Positions 24,199 to 33,723 of a stretch of 44,019 nucleotides of DNA are shown here, piece by piece (within the stretch, counting starts at the first letter, position 1; every line of letters begins with the position of its first letter). The translations under genes were made by a program, and so were the position numbers. Where the stretch lies: positions 1 through 44,019 of the forward strand of contig JAGXTE010000069.1 of NCBI GenBank assembly GCA_018334095.1, read 5' to 3'. The notes beneath the pieces are model-generated. The model was not told where the DNA came from. It saw only the letters and a list, made by a program, of their open reading frames with translations, and ran no database searches. Origin of the DNA: Nitrosarchaeum sp. GTDB lineage: Archaea; Thermoproteota; Nitrososphaeria; Nitrososphaerales; Nitrosopumilaceae.

Positions 24199-25314
24199 GT
24201 GAGTGGAAAGGATCAATCTGTTGTAAGTAAAGAATCTTTGATGAGTACAAAGCCTGGAAAACAAATTATGAAACAAGGATTATTCAAATCAAAAGGTTAC
24301 AAGCTATTTACTCAGTATAAAGAAGAAACAGAAAATGAATTTCCAAATTTTGCAGACAGATTTGCCAGAGACCTATTACATGAAATCAAGTCAGACCTTT
24401 CTCCAAACACAACACAACAAGCATTTGGAAATGAAGTTGGCTCTACAGAAATTATTCTTCAATCATCAGAAATTAATGCTATAAAAACCAAATTAGAAAA
24501 TCCTGATATAATTAAAGATAGAGTGCTTCGTATCTTAAATTCTAATTTTGTAAAAATGACTTTTCCAGTATTTAATGCCTTATTTGATGGAGCTTCTAAT
24601 TACACTGGAACAAGTAATCCTCAACTTAGACAAGATATTGTTGAAGGTCATATCTTAGCCATTGATCTAAGTGAACCAATGGATAGAATTGTAGACAAAG
24701 ATGAAGATTTAGAATATTTAGATGATTACAAATTAATGAATCCATATATTTTAAAATTAGCTCGAAATAAAATTTCTAAAGGTGGTGATCAAGTTCTAAA
24801 AGAATTTGAGGAGGGTTTCAAAGATGCTAGAATTGGTCAATATCTTGATGAGAAATTAAAATCAAAACCAACCATGATTACAGAAGAAGAAATGACTTTA
24901 TCGTATAAAAAATATCGCGCCGTTATGGGTACAGCTGGAAAGAATATGGCACTAGCTGAAAGACCTCTTGGTGAAATTTTCTATCTTGGAATGGCAAGAG
25001 CTGCTGAAGGTGTTGGCTGTGGAAATGAAATTGAAGACTCGATCAAAAATGGATTTGTAAAAATTCCCTCTTGGCCATTATATTACACACTATTGTCTAA
25101 TGATGTTAAAACTGGATTTGAATTAACCTTGGAAAAAAGCAATTTGTATCTTCAGGATGCCAGATTAGCACTCAAGTTACTACCAGAAGAATTTTCTCAT
25201 ACTGAATTTTTAGAATTTTTGTTTTTGACTGTTGAGCATTATAATCAATACTGGTATAATCAATTACAAAAAGCAAACAAATGGTCAGAGTTTGAATCTA
25301 AACTCCCTAAGTGA
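24199..25314 (+). CDS. Unknown 371-aa protein upstream of rfcL
   Basis: I recognise no family. The protein is soluble, helix-rich and has no membrane segment, signal peptide or nucleotide-binding loop. Distinct segments are FPNFADRFARDLLHEIKSDL near residue 49, an acidic patch DKDEDLEYLDDYKL near 171, and an aromatic end (EHYNQYWYNQLQKANKW). The GTG start is supported by an ATAAATA box 26 bases upstream; the next in-frame ATG is at 24241. Its stop meets the start region of rfcL, suggesting co-transcription and a possible link to DNA replication or repair, which is inference only. Confidence 0.75.
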   Translation: MSGKDQSVVSKESLMSTKPGKQIMKQGLFKSKGYKLFTQYKEETENEFPNFADRFARDLLHEIKSDLSPNTTQQAFGNEVGSTEIILQSSEINAIKTKLENPDIIKDRVLRILNSNFVKMTFPVFNALFDGASNYTGTSNPQLRQDIVEGHILAIDLSEPMDRIVDKDEDLEYLDDYKLMNPYILKLARNKISKGGDQVLKEFEEGFKDARIGQYLDEKLKSKPTMITEEEMTLSYKKYRAVMGTAGKNMALAERPLGEIFYLGMARAAEGVGCGNEIEDSIKNGFVKIPSWPLYYTLLSNDVKTGFELTLEKSNLYLQDARLALKLLPEEFSHTEFLEFLFLTVEHYNQYWYNQLQKANKWSEFESKLPK

Positions 25315-25322
25315 TTAAATTG

Positions 25323-26480
25323 ATGTGGTCTGAAAAATATAGACCTCAGAATATTTCTGATATGATTGGTAATGAAGAATCAAGATCTTCCATAATTGAG
25401 TGGTTCACTAAATGGAAAAAAGGTACAAAACCACTTTTGTTAGTTGGTCCTCCTGGAATTGGCAAAACAACTATTGCATATCTTACAGCAAAACAATTTC
25501 AGTTTGATATGGTTGGATTGAATGCAAGTGATGTACGAAGTAAATCTAGAATTAATGAAATACTTTCACCTGTACTAGGCAATGTCAGCATATTGGGCTT
25601 ACCTATGATCTTCATTGATGAAGTTGATGGTATTCATGGACGAGGTGATTATGGTGGAGCAGAAGCACTAATTGAGATTTTAAAGGAACCCACTGTACCA
25701 ATAATATTGGCTGCAAATTCTGATACATCTGATAAAATGAAAAGTATCAAAAAAGTTGTTAAGACTATATCTTTCAAACCAATTCCCCCTCGTCTTTTGA
25801 AAATTTATCTTGAAAATATTTTAAAAAAAGAAAATGTAACACTTAGTCCTGGTTCTATAATAAAAGTAATTGATAGATCTCGAGGTGATATTCGTTCTAT
25901 GATTAATTTGACACAATCTCTAGTAACTGGATTTAATCCCCAAACAGAAAAATCATTTGAAAATATTAATGTAGAAGATGGAATTAATGCATTTTTTAAA
26001 GCTAATTCATTTGATGAAGCTAGAGGAGTTTTGTATTCTATGCAAATTGACCCAAGATTAAAAATAGATGCATTTTACTCCAGTATTGTTACAAGTAATT
26101 TAGATAACCATACACTTGCAAAACTATTAGAAATTATTTCTGAAGCCGATATGCTTTATGGAAAAATTATGAAAACTCAAAATTGGAGATTATTACGTTA
26201 TTTAAATGAAATTTTGATTCGATTATATCTAAATGATGAACGAATTAGATATTCGCAATACAATCTTTCATGGCCCCTTCTAAATCGGATTAGATGGGAT
26301 GGAAAAAAAATTAAGTCATTATCTTCTCTCATGGCAAAATCATTACATCTTTCTTCTAGTGCTTTTGTAACAATATGTTTACCATACGTATTAGTTTGTA
26401 TAAAAAATAAAAAACTAAGTTTAGACATAGAAGAAACTTTTGGTGATATAATAGAAAAGGAGATTGAATTAATCAAATGA
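25323..26480 (+). CDS. rfcL: Replication factor C large subunit
   Basis: The large subunit partners RFC-S in loading PCNA. MWSEKYRPQNISDMIG starts the protein, Walker A GPPGIGKTT is near residue 46, Walker B IFIDEVDGI near 100, and sensor 1 LAANSD near 130; the second half is the helical collar. With 385 aa it is shorter than many archaeal RFC-L, and I see no PCNA-interacting (PIP) motif at its C-terminus. The ATG at 25323 has AGTGAT about eight bases upstream; a GTG at 25311 overlapping the previous stop is the alternative. It overlaps the Cys-rich gene by ATGA. Confidence 0.93.
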   Translation: MWSEKYRPQNISDMIGNEESRSSIIEWFTKWKKGTKPLLLVGPPGIGKTTIAYLTAKQFQFDMVGLNASDVRSKSRINEILSPVLGNVSILGLPMIFIDEVDGIHGRGDYGGAEALIEILKEPTVPIILAANSDTSDKMKSIKKVVKTISFKPIPPRLLKIYLENILKKENVTLSPGSIIKVIDRSRGDIRSMINLTQSLVTGFNPQTEKSFENINVEDGINAFFKANSFDEARGVLYSMQIDPRLKIDAFYSSIVTSNLDNHTLAKLLEIISEADMLYGKIMKTQNWRLLRYLNEILIRLYLNDERIRYSQYNLSWPLLNRIRWDGKKIKSLSSLMAKSLHLSSSAFVTICLPYVLVCIKNKKLSLDIEETFGDIIEKEIELIK

Positions 26481-26794
26481 GTTGGAGAAAAATACCTATG
26501 AAGTTTCCTGGTACATGTATTGTCTGTAACGAAAAAATTGAAGTAAATGAAATTGGATTATGGGCAAAAGGACTAGGTGTAAAACATGAAAAGTGTGCTC
26601 AAATTAACGAACTAACATGTATTGTTTGCAGCGGTTCTGCTGGTTGCTTACAATGCGAATTTCAAGATATTTGCAATATTCAAAAGGTATCACAGCTATG
26701 TATTTGCAAAAAATGTAGCGAAGAGAAAAATTCCTTCGATTCTTATCAAAAATCTGTAAAAAAGAAATTTTTACTCTTAAATTTGAATTTATAG
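26477..26794 (+). CDS. Cys-rich zinc-binding protein, unknown
   Basis: The 105-aa protein holds eleven Cys. C14-x2-C17 with H37-x2-C40 forms one likely zinc site, and C48-x2-C51, C57-x2-C60, C66, C75, C77 and C80 could form one or two more. The C-terminus is Lys-rich. It shares an ATGA with rfcL and is probably translated with it. I cannot name the family; a nucleic-acid or protein-binding zinc module is likely from the pattern, and its replication-gene context is suggestive only. Confidence 0.72.
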   Translation: MSWRKIPMKFPGTCIVCNEKIEVNEIGLWAKGLGVKHEKCAQINELTCIVCSGSAGCLQCEFQDICNIQKVSQLCICKKCSEEKNSFDSYQKSVKKKFLLLNLNL

Positions 26795-26877
26795 ATTGTA
26801 TTTGGTTTAAAATCCACCTGTTGATATTCTCTTAAAAATACTAAATGCCCGATATAACACCAAAAAATAAAACTAAA

Positions 26878-26885
26878 TTAATATA
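26878..26885 (+). promoter_or_regulatory. TATA box of the carboxylase operon
   Basis: TTAATATA is centred about 30 bases before the ATG at 26912, in an AT-rich 117-base gap after the Cys-rich gene. Confidence 0.45.
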
Positions 26886-26911
26886 GTAAGATTTCTTTTC
26901 ATCTATATCAG

Positions 26912-28459
26912 ATGCACTTTGAAAAAATCGATGAATACTCTAAGATAAATAAAATATCAATACAAGGTGGAGGACAGGATAAAATCAAAGATCAGCACGA
27001 TAAAGGAAAATTAACAGCTAGAGATAGAATTAATCTCTTATTAGACGTAGGTACTTTTACTGAGATTGATCCACTCGTAACTCATCATTATTATGAATAT
27101 GACATGCAGAGCAAAAAATTCTTCACTGATGGAGTTGTTGGTGGTTATGGAACAGTTAACGGTAGACAGATCTTTGTTTTTGCTTACGATTTCACTGTAC
27201 TTGGTGGTACATTAAGTCAAATGGGAGCAAAAAAAATTACCAAACTAATGGATCATGCAACAACTACTGGTTGTCCAATAATTGGAATTATGGATTCAGG
27301 AGGAGCAAGAATTCAAGAAGGTATTATGAGTTTAGATGGGTTTGCTGATATCTTTTATCATAATCAATTAGCTTCTGGAGTTATTCCACAAATTACTGCA
27401 AGTATTGGTCCGTCTGCAGGTGGTTCTGTTTATTCTCCAGCAATGACTGATTTTGTTATTATGGTTGATAAAGTAGGAACAATGTTTGTTACTGGACCTG
27501 ATGTAGTAAAGACTGTCCTTGGTGAAGAAATCTCATTTGATGATTTAGGTGGTGCAATGACACATGGAGTAAAAAGTGGGGTAGCTCATTTTGTTGCAAA
27601 GAATGAATACGAATGCATGGATTATATAAAAAAATTAATCTCATATCTTCCACAAAATAATACTGAAGAACCGCCAAAAATAAAGACTGATGATGATCCA
27701 AATAGACTTGATCACAATTTAATCAATATCATTCCTGATAATCCTTTACAACCATATGATATGAAAGAAATCATTAACTCTGTTGTTGACAATCATGAAT
27801 TTTTTGAAATTCACGAATTATTTGCACCAAATGTTGTTGTTGGTTATGGTAGACTAAACGGTAAAGTTGTCGGTATTGTTGCCAATCAACCAATGCATCT
27901 TGCAGGTGCACTTGATATTGATTCATCAAACAAAGCAGCTAGATTCATTCGATTTTGTGACGCATTCAATATTCCTATAATTACATTTGTTGATACACCT
28001 GGTTACATGCCAGGTTCTAATCAAGAGCATAATGGTATCATCAGACATGGTAGTAAACTTCTTTATGCTTATTGTGAGGCCACAGTTCCAAGAATTACTC
28101 TTGTAATTGGAAAAGCATATGGTGGTGCCTACATAGCTATGGGAAGTAAAAATCTAAGAACTGATGTGAATTATGCATGGCCAACTGCACGATGCGCAGT
28201 CTTGGGAGGTGAAGCGGCTGTTAAAATTATGTATAGAAAAGAACTATCGAGTGCTAAAGATCCCGAATCCCTTAAAAAACAACTAATCAGTGAATTTTCA
28301 GAAAAATTTGAAAATCCATATGTTGCTGCGTCACATGGAACTATTGATAATGTAATTGATCCAGCTGAAACTCGTCCAATGTTGATCAAAGCATTAGAAA
28401 TGCTTGCAAACAAAAGAGCAAAACATCTTCCAAGAAAACATGGAAATATCAATTTGTGA
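26912..28459 (+). CDS. pccB: Acetyl-CoA/propionyl-CoA carboxylase, carboxyltransferase subunit
   Basis: This 515-aa crotonase-fold subunit transfers CO2 from carboxybiotin to acetyl-CoA or propionyl-CoA. Signature regions are DSGGARIQEGI (near residue 128), GPSAGGSVYSPAMTDF (near 165), and the C-terminal VDTPGYMPGSNQEHNGIIRHG (near 363) and GKAYGGAYIAMGSK (near 405). It is the first of three adjacent genes for the biotin-dependent carboxylase. In ammonia-oxidising archaea this enzyme fixes bicarbonate in the 3-hydroxypropionate/4-hydroxybutyrate cycle, accepting both substrates. Its TGA overlaps the biotin carboxylase frame. Confidence 0.95.
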   Translation: MHFEKIDEYSKINKISIQGGGQDKIKDQHDKGKLTARDRINLLLDVGTFTEIDPLVTHHYYEYDMQSKKFFTDGVVGGYGTVNGRQIFVFAYDFTVLGGTLSQMGAKKITKLMDHATTTGCPIIGIMDSGGARIQEGIMSLDGFADIFYHNQLASGVIPQITASIGPSAGGSVYSPAMTDFVIMVDKVGTMFVTGPDVVKTVLGEEISFDDLGGAMTHGVKSGVAHFVAKNEYECMDYIKKLISYLPQNNTEEPPKIKTDDDPNRLDHNLINIIPDNPLQPYDMKEIINSVVDNHEFFEIHELFAPNVVVGYGRLNGKVVGIVANQPMHLAGALDIDSSNKAARFIRFCDAFNIPIITFVDTPGYMPGSNQEHNGIIRHGSKLLYAYCEATVPRITLVIGKAYGGAYIAMGSKNLRTDVNYAWPTARCAVLGGEAAVKIMYRKELSSAKDPESLKKQLISEFSEKFENPYVAASHGTIDNVIDPAETRPMLIKALEMLANKRAKHLPRKHGNINL

Positions 28460-28464
28460 TTAAT

Positions 28465-29952
28465 ATGATTGAAAAAGTTCTTATCGCAAATAGGGGAGAA
28501 ATCGCTTTACGTGTAATCAAGACATGTAAGATACTTGGAATCAAAACTGTTGCTGTATATTCTGATGAGGATTACAATTCTTTACATGTTAAGCAAGCTA
28601 CAGAGGCTTATCATATCGGTGAAGCTGCACCATCAAAATCTTATCTAAATCAAGAAAAAATAATTGATACAATTTTATCTTCTGGAGCGGATGCAATACA
28701 TCCTGGTTACGGGTTTCTTTCGGAAAATTCTGATTTTGCAAGTAAATGTGAAAAAAATAAAATTAATTTTATTGGACCCTCTGCTGCATCCATGGATCTT
28801 TGTGGTGACAAGATGCAATGTAAATCGGCTATGCTAAAGGCAAAAGTTCCAACTGTTCCAGGAAGTCCAGGTCTTGTTAAAGATGTTGAAGAAGCATTAA
28901 AAATTGCTAATGACATTTCATATCCTGTATTACTAAAATCTGTTTTTGGTGGTGGCGGTCGTGGAATTAGATTAGTAAATAATGATAAAGAATTACGAGA
29001 AGGTTTTGAAACAGTTACTAGCGAATCTATCTCAGCAGTAGGAAAATCTGCAATCATTGTTGAAAAATTTCTTCAAAAAACTAGACATATTGAATACCAA
29101 ATGGCAAGAGACAAACATGGTAATGCAGTCCATATATTTGAAAGAGAATGTTCAATTCAAAGACGTAATCAAAAACTTATTGAGCAAACACCTTCCCCCG
29201 TAGTTGATCAAAAAACAAGAGATAGAATTGGTGAACTAGTAGTTAAAGCATCTGAAGCAGTTGATTATACTAATTTAGGTACAGCTGAATTTTTACGCGC
29301 TGATAATGGGGAGTTTTATTTTATAGAAATTAATGCTAGATTGCAAGTTGAGCATCCTATTTCTGAATTAGTTTCTGGATTAGATTTTGTTAAACTTCAA
29401 ATAGATATTGCTAATGGTGAACCGCTTCCATTCAAACAAAAAGATCTCAAAATGAATGGATATGCTATTGAATGTAGAATAAATGCTGAAGATACATTTT
29501 TAGATTTTGCTCCTTCTACGGGACCGGTTCCTGATGTTATTATTCCATCTGGCCCAAGTGTTAGATGCGATACATATCTTTATCCTGGTTGTACAGTTTC
29601 TCCATTTTATGATTCTTTGATGGCTAAACTTTGTACATGGGGTCAAACATTTGAGGAATCAAGAACTCGAATGCTTAACGCATTAAATGATTTTTACATT
29701 CAAGGTGTTGAGACATCAATCCCGCTTTACAAAACAATTCTAAATACTGATGAATATAAAAGTGGAAATCTTTCCACGGACTTTTTAAATCGTTATAAGA
29801 TTATTGATAGATTAAAAGAAGATTTGAAAAATGAAAAAATTGAAAAAAGTGACGCTGCATTAGCAGCTGCTATAGTTTATTCTGAATATTATAAAAGTAG
29901 AGTAGAAAATTCTACTAGCAACAATTCTAATTGGAAAAATAAATTGAGTTGA
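28465..29952 (+). CDS. accC: Acetyl-CoA/propionyl-CoA carboxylase, biotin carboxylase subunit
   Basis: The ATP-grasp enzyme carboxylates biotin with bicarbonate. The N-terminus MIEKVLIANRGEIALRV is the family start, so I use the ATG at 28465 over a GTG at 28456 that overlaps the upstream stop. Further motifs are the Gly-rich FGGGGRGIRLV (near residue 164), ERECSIQRRNQKL (near 228) and EINARLQVEHPISE (near 288). At about 495 aa it is normal. BCCP follows six bases after its stop, making pccB-accC-accB one operon. Confidence 0.96.
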   Translation: MIEKVLIANRGEIALRVIKTCKILGIKTVAVYSDEDYNSLHVKQATEAYHIGEAAPSKSYLNQEKIIDTILSSGADAIHPGYGFLSENSDFASKCEKNKINFIGPSAASMDLCGDKMQCKSAMLKAKVPTVPGSPGLVKDVEEALKIANDISYPVLLKSVFGGGGRGIRLVNNDKELREGFETVTSESISAVGKSAIIVEKFLQKTRHIEYQMARDKHGNAVHIFERECSIQRRNQKLIEQTPSPVVDQKTRDRIGELVVKASEAVDYTNLGTAEFLRADNGEFYFIEINARLQVEHPISELVSGLDFVKLQIDIANGEPLPFKQKDLKMNGYAIECRINAEDTFLDFAPSTGPVPDVIIPSGPSVRCDTYLYPGCTVSPFYDSLMAKLCTWGQTFEESRTRMLNALNDFYIQGVETSIPLYKTILNTDEYKSGNLSTDFLNRYKIIDRLKEDLKNEKIEKSDAALAAAIVYSEYYKSRVENSTSNNSNWKNKLS

Positions 29953-29958
29953 TTCTGA

Positions 29959-30471
29959 ATGGATTATAAAATAAAAGATATTGAAAAAAGATTTGACGGT
30001 GAAATTATCGAGAACCTTGGTAATAACGAATATGTAATTAAAATCAATGATAATAAGCATCAAATAAAAATTCTAAAAATGGATTCCAAAGGAATTGAAT
30101 TTGTATTAGATCAAAAATACCACCGAGCAAAATATCTGGAGAATTCAACAAATGAAATGAATATCATTATTGACAATGTGCCAATTATAATTAACATGCA
30201 CACTGATCTTGATAAAATTGTATACAAACATTCAGGAGGAAGTGCAGCTTCTGATTCTCAATTGACATTGAAGAGTCAAATTCCAGGAAAGGTTGTTTCT
30301 ATTGCTGTTCAAGAAGGTGATTCAGTAAAACAGGGAGATGTTATTTGTACATTAGAATCTATGAAAATGCAAGTTGCTATAAAATCTCACAAAAACGGAT
30401 CAATCAAATCAATCAAAGTCAAAATTGGTGGAACTGTAGCTAAAAGTGATATTGTTGCAGAAATAGAATAA
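29959..30471 (+). CDS. accB: Biotin carboxyl carrier protein of acyl-CoA carboxylase
   Basis: The C-terminal biotinyl domain (about residues 100-170) contains TLESMKMQV with K136 as the biotinylation site, between symmetrical beta strands. The N-terminal 95 residues are less conserved and resemble the linker domain of archaeal carboxylase carriers. It carries the carboxyl group between AccC and PccB. It is the third gene of the operon and is followed by the convergent peroxiredoxin. Confidence 0.94.
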   Translation: MDYKIKDIEKRFDGEIIENLGNNEYVIKINDNKHQIKILKMDSKGIEFVLDQKYHRAKYLENSTNEMNIIIDNVPIIINMHTDLDKIVYKHSGGSAASDSQLTLKSQIPGKVVSIAVQEGDSVKQGDVICTLESMKMQVAIKSHKNGSIKSIKVKIGGTVAKSDIVAEIE

Positions 30472-30484
30472 GAAATTTTCTAAT

Positions 30485-30949
30485 TTAATTTAAGAATTTT
30501 TTAATTTCATCGTAATTGGGTTCTTTTAATGGATCTTCTGATACCCATTTGTATCCAATTTTTCCATCTTCCATTATTATGAATACTGAACGCTTTGCAG
30601 CATTGTAATCTTTGATGTGTAATAGATGTGGCATTAAAACGTCATAATCCCTAATTGTTTTACTATTGTAGTCCGCTAATAATGGAAAATTAAAGTTATT
30701 TTTTTGAACAAACGCTTTATTTGCAAATGGACCATCATTACTTATTGCAACTATCTGAGCTCCTAAATTTGAAATTTCACTCCATGAATCTCTAAAGTTA
30801 CACAATTCATTTTCACAAACAGGAGAACTTGCTGCAACGATAAATGTCAGAACGATCTTTTTACCTTTAAATTCATCAAGAGTTCTCATTTTAAGATCTA
30901 TGTCTGGAAGTTCGAATTTAGGAGCAATATCTCCAACATTTAATGCCAT
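30485..30949 (-). CDS. Peroxiredoxin (AhpC/TSA, BCP/AhpE-like)
   Basis: This thiol peroxidase reduces H2O2 and organic peroxides. The peroxidatic Cys is C45 in SSPVCENELC, with C50 in the CxxxxC position typical of atypical two-Cys BCP proteins. The 154 aa length and PKFELPDIDLKMRTLDEFKGK start match the family. An ACTAAATAGG box about 25 bases upstream fits the leaderless ATG at 30949. It probably protects against oxidative stress during aerobic ammonia oxidation. Confidence 0.92.
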   Translation of the reverse strand: MALNVGDIAPKFELPDIDLKMRTLDEFKGKKIVLTFIVAASSPVCENELCNFRDSWSEISNLGAQIVAISNDGPFANKAFVQKNNFNFPLLADYNSKTIRDYDVLMPHLLHIKDYNAAKRSVFIIMEDGKIGYKWVSEDPLKEPNYDEIKKFLN

Positions 30950-31030
30950 GATCGCATTAATTGGTTATCCTATTTAGTACTTTACTCAAAAAATGATTTC
31001 TAAAATTTAAATTAAAAAAGTGCATACCTT

Positions 31031-31036
31031 TTTATA
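31031..31036 (+). promoter_or_regulatory. TATA box of the nuo operon
   Basis: TTTATA within CCTTTTTATAC is centred 27-28 bases before the TTG start of nuoA, marking a leaderless promoter for the eleven-gene operon. Confidence 0.55.
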
Positions 31037-31060
31037 CAAAAACTTGGGTTCAAAGCTAAA

Positions 31061-31435
31061 TTGGTCGGGGAATTAGCTGGCAATTATAGTACCATAGTAT
31101 TGATGTTCGGATTTGCTGTAGTTGCTATGGCACCTGCACTTGTAATTTCTAGAATGATTTCTCCAAGAAAAAGAAGTAACCCTGTTAAATTTTTGCCAAT
31201 GGAATGTGGACAAGTTCCATCAGGCGAAGGAAGAACTCATTTTATGATGCAGTATTATGCTTACATTTTGATGTTTGTTGTTTTTGATGTTATGGCGATT
31301 TTCTTGTATGCATGGGGAAGTTCACTTTTAGACCTGCCAAAATCTGCTACTTTGCCAATTATTGGTTTCTTAGGAATTATGTTTGCAGCAATGGCATTTG
31401 CATTACATCAGTCAGGGAGACGAGACATATGGTAG
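31061..31435 (+). CDS. nuoA: Complex I subunit A
   Basis: NuoA is a small membrane subunit at the junction of the peripheral and membrane arms. The 124-aa protein has three hydrophobic helices and the family segment FLPMECGQVPSGEGRTHFMMQYYAYILMF in two parts near residues 46 and 62. The TTG start follows its TATA box by 27-28 bases. It opens an operon with all membrane and quinone-module subunits and no NADH module. Confidence 0.93.
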   Translation: MVGELAGNYSTIVLMFGFAVVAMAPALVISRMISPRKRSNPVKFLPMECGQVPSGEGRTHFMMQYYAYILMFVVFDVMAIFLYAWGSSLLDLPKSATLPIIGFLGIMFAAMAFALHQSGRRDIW

Positions 31436-31475
31436 TTTTTTATACAAATCAAAATTATGGTAATGGAGGATTAAT

Positions 31476-32000
31476 TTGATAAAAGATCTAATTACACCAC
31501 AAAATGCAAATGTCTTTGTTGGTAAACTAGGAGACATCTTAGAAAAAGCAATTGATAAACCATTAGGCTATGCAATCAATTGGGGACGAATCTGGTCGCT
31601 TTGGCCTGTTCATATTGAAACAGCATGTTGTAGTGTCGAATTTGGGGCTGCATCAAGTCCAAGATATGATGTTGAAAGATTTGGTATCATTGAAGCATTT
31701 GGTTCACTTAGACAATGTGATCTAATTGTAGTTCAAGGAACTATAACAAGAAAAATGGCACCACGATTAAGATTAGTTTATGATCAAATGCCAGAACCAA
31801 AATATGTTATTGCAATGGGTGCATGTGCAATTACTGGTGGTTTGTATTTTGATTCATACAATGTGCTTCCAGGTATTGATGGTGTTTTACCAGTAGATGT
31901 TTATGTTCCAGGTTGTCCACCTAGACCTGAAACTCTTATTCAAGGATGTATGCTGTTACAAGAAAAAATTAAGAGAATGAAGGCCAGGAAGTATGTATAA
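31476..32000 (+). CDS. nuoB: Complex I subunit B
   Basis: NuoB binds the N2 [4Fe-4S] cluster that reduces quinone. Its Cys ligands are seen in TACCSVEFGA, in MGACAITGG and in VPGCPPRPE. The 174-aa length is normal. It begins with TTG, behind a GGAGGAT Shine-Dalgarno five bases upstream, and overlaps nuoC by one base (TAATG). Confidence 0.95.
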   Translation: MIKDLITPQNANVFVGKLGDILEKAIDKPLGYAINWGRIWSLWPVHIETACCSVEFGAASSPRYDVERFGIIEAFGSLRQCDLIVVQGTITRKMAPRLRLVYDQMPEPKYVIAMGACAITGGLYFDSYNVLPGIDGVLPVDVYVPGCPPRPETLIQGCMLLQEKIKRMKARKYV

Positions 32001-32584
32001 TGAGTTCTGATTCTGAAAATGAACAAATTGAAACTACATCTGATGTAGAACCTGCATCTAAAGCAACTCCACCAGCCAAAGAAATTGAGTTACCAAAATT
32101 TGAAAAAGGCATTGCAGATAAAATTACTGAAAAATTTGGCTCTAAAACTAAAGTAGCCTTTGTAAAACCTGATAGAGTTAGAATTGATGTTGGTAGAGAT
32201 GATATCAAAGAAGTGGCAGAATTTTTAAGAGACGTTCTTAACTTTGATCATGCTGAATCTGTTTCTGGTGTAGATTACCCTCAAGATAAAGAAATTGAGG
32301 TAGTATATCATTTAGGTTCCTATACTGATCCTTCTCTTTCAAGACAAATTCTTGTATTGACAACTAGAGCACAAAGAGAAGAAAACCCAATTCCTGGAAA
32401 TGATTCAACAAAACTTCCCAGTCTTAGAGAAATATTTTATAGTGTAGAATTTCATGAGCGAGAGATTTTTGAAATGTTTGGGGTTTACTTTCAAGGTCAT
32501 CCCGATAATAGACGATTACTCTTACCAGAAGATTGGGCAGATTTACCACCTCTAAGAAAGGACTTTGCAATTAAAGGAAGATAG
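32000..32584 (+). CDS. nuoC: Complex I subunit C
   Basis: The 194-aa product is the 30-kDa subunit of the connecting module. Conserved regions are YHLGSYTDPSLSRQILVLTTR and REIFYSVEFHEREIFEMFGVYFQGHPDNRRLLLPEDW, given here as two stretches around residues 95 and 138. An acidic, Pro-rich N-terminal extension of about 35 residues comes first. It is separate from NuoD, as in most archaea. Confidence 0.92.
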   Translation: MSSDSENEQIETTSDVEPASKATPPAKEIELPKFEKGIADKITEKFGSKTKVAFVKPDRVRIDVGRDDIKEVAEFLRDVLNFDHAESVSGVDYPQDKEIEVVYHLGSYTDPSLSRQILVLTTRAQREENPIPGNDSTKLPSLREIFYSVEFHEREIFEMFGVYFQGHPDNRRLLLPEDWADLPPLRKDFAIKGR

Positions 32585-32586
32585 AT

Positions 32587-33723
32587 ATGAATCCAGAATT
32601 ACCGCCAGGACTTGCACTCCAAAAAGTAGACGAGAGAATCATGACTCTAAATGTTGGACCACAACACCCAGGTTCTGGTCACATGAGAATTATTGTACAA
32701 ATAGATGGTGACTTTATTGTTGCATGTGATCCCGATCCAGGATATGTTCATCGTGGTGAAGAAAAGATGGCTGAATATAGAAACTATATCACAAATATTC
32801 CTCATTTAGAAAGACCAGTAATTCATGATTCGTGTAATGTACTGTATCCATATGTTTTAGGAGTTGAAGAAATATTAGGTATTGAAGTACCAGAACGAGC
32901 TAAATATATTCGAGTAATTGCATCCGAGCTTAACCGCTGTATCTATACAATGTATTGGCTTGCAATCTATGGAATTTTCTTAGGACATTCTACAATGTTT
33001 ATGTGGCCTGCTGGTGATCGTGAACTCTTAATTGATCTAATGGAAAAAATGACTGGTGCACGAGTTACACATGCACATTTTGTACCTGGGGGAGTTAGAA
33101 ATGATTTACCACCAAACTTTGAAGATGTTTGTTTACGTCAAGTAAACTATTTTGAAAAACGTATCAAAGAATATGCTGCAATATTTTATGACAATCCAAT
33201 TTTAATTGCAAGAACAAAAGACACTGGTATTTTATCAAGACAGGACGCAATTAGACTTGGAACAACTGGTTCAGTACTTCGTGCAAGCGGTGTTGATTAT
33301 GATCTTAGAAAGAAAGAACCATACGATGTCTATGAAGAATTAGATGTTCATACTAATGTTATGAAAGAAGGGGATTCTTATGCAAGATCTAAAGTCCCGT
33401 GGCTTGATATGTTGGAAAGTTGTGCAATCATTCGGCAAGCATTACAAAAAATGCCAAAATCCGGTTCTGTTAGAGTTAAACTAAAACCAAATCCAAAAGG
33501 TAAAGGACTTGATTCCGTATACAAACGTGTAGAATCTGGTAGAGGTTCTTTAGGATGTTATATCGTATCAGATGCAAAACCTGAACCTTATCGCGTAAAG
33601 ATGAGTGTTGGTTCATTTAGAAATTTGATTGCATTACCATATCTTCTCAAAGGCGAAAAACTTGGTAACATGCCATCTGTTTATTGGAGTCTTAATTACT
33701 GGCCTGTGGAGGCAGATCGATAA
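32587..33723 (+). CDS. nuoD: Complex I subunit D
   Basis: NuoD is the 49-kDa subunit that forms the quinone-binding cavity. The motif NVGPQHPGSGHMRIIVQ near residue 23 and DPDPGYVHRGEEKMAEYR near 55 are diagnostic; the His and Tyr that bind the quinone headgroup are placed in these two regions. The length of 378 aa is normal. It starts two bases after nuoC ends. Confidence 0.95.
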   Translation: MNPELPPGLALQKVDERIMTLNVGPQHPGSGHMRIIVQIDGDFIVACDPDPGYVHRGEEKMAEYRNYITNIPHLERPVIHDSCNVLYPYVLGVEEILGIEVPERAKYIRVIASELNRCIYTMYWLAIYGIFLGHSTMFMWPAGDRELLIDLMEKMTGARVTHAHFVPGGVRNDLPPNFEDVCLRQVNYFEKRIKEYAAIFYDNPILIARTKDTGILSRQDAIRLGTTGSVLRASGVDYDLRKKEPYDVYEELDVHTNVMKEGDSYARSKVPWLDMLESCAIIRQALQKMPKSGSVRVKLKPNPKGKGLDSVYKRVESGRGSLGCYIVSDAKPEPYRVKMSVGSFRNLIALPYLLKGEKLGNMPSVYWSLNYWPVEADR

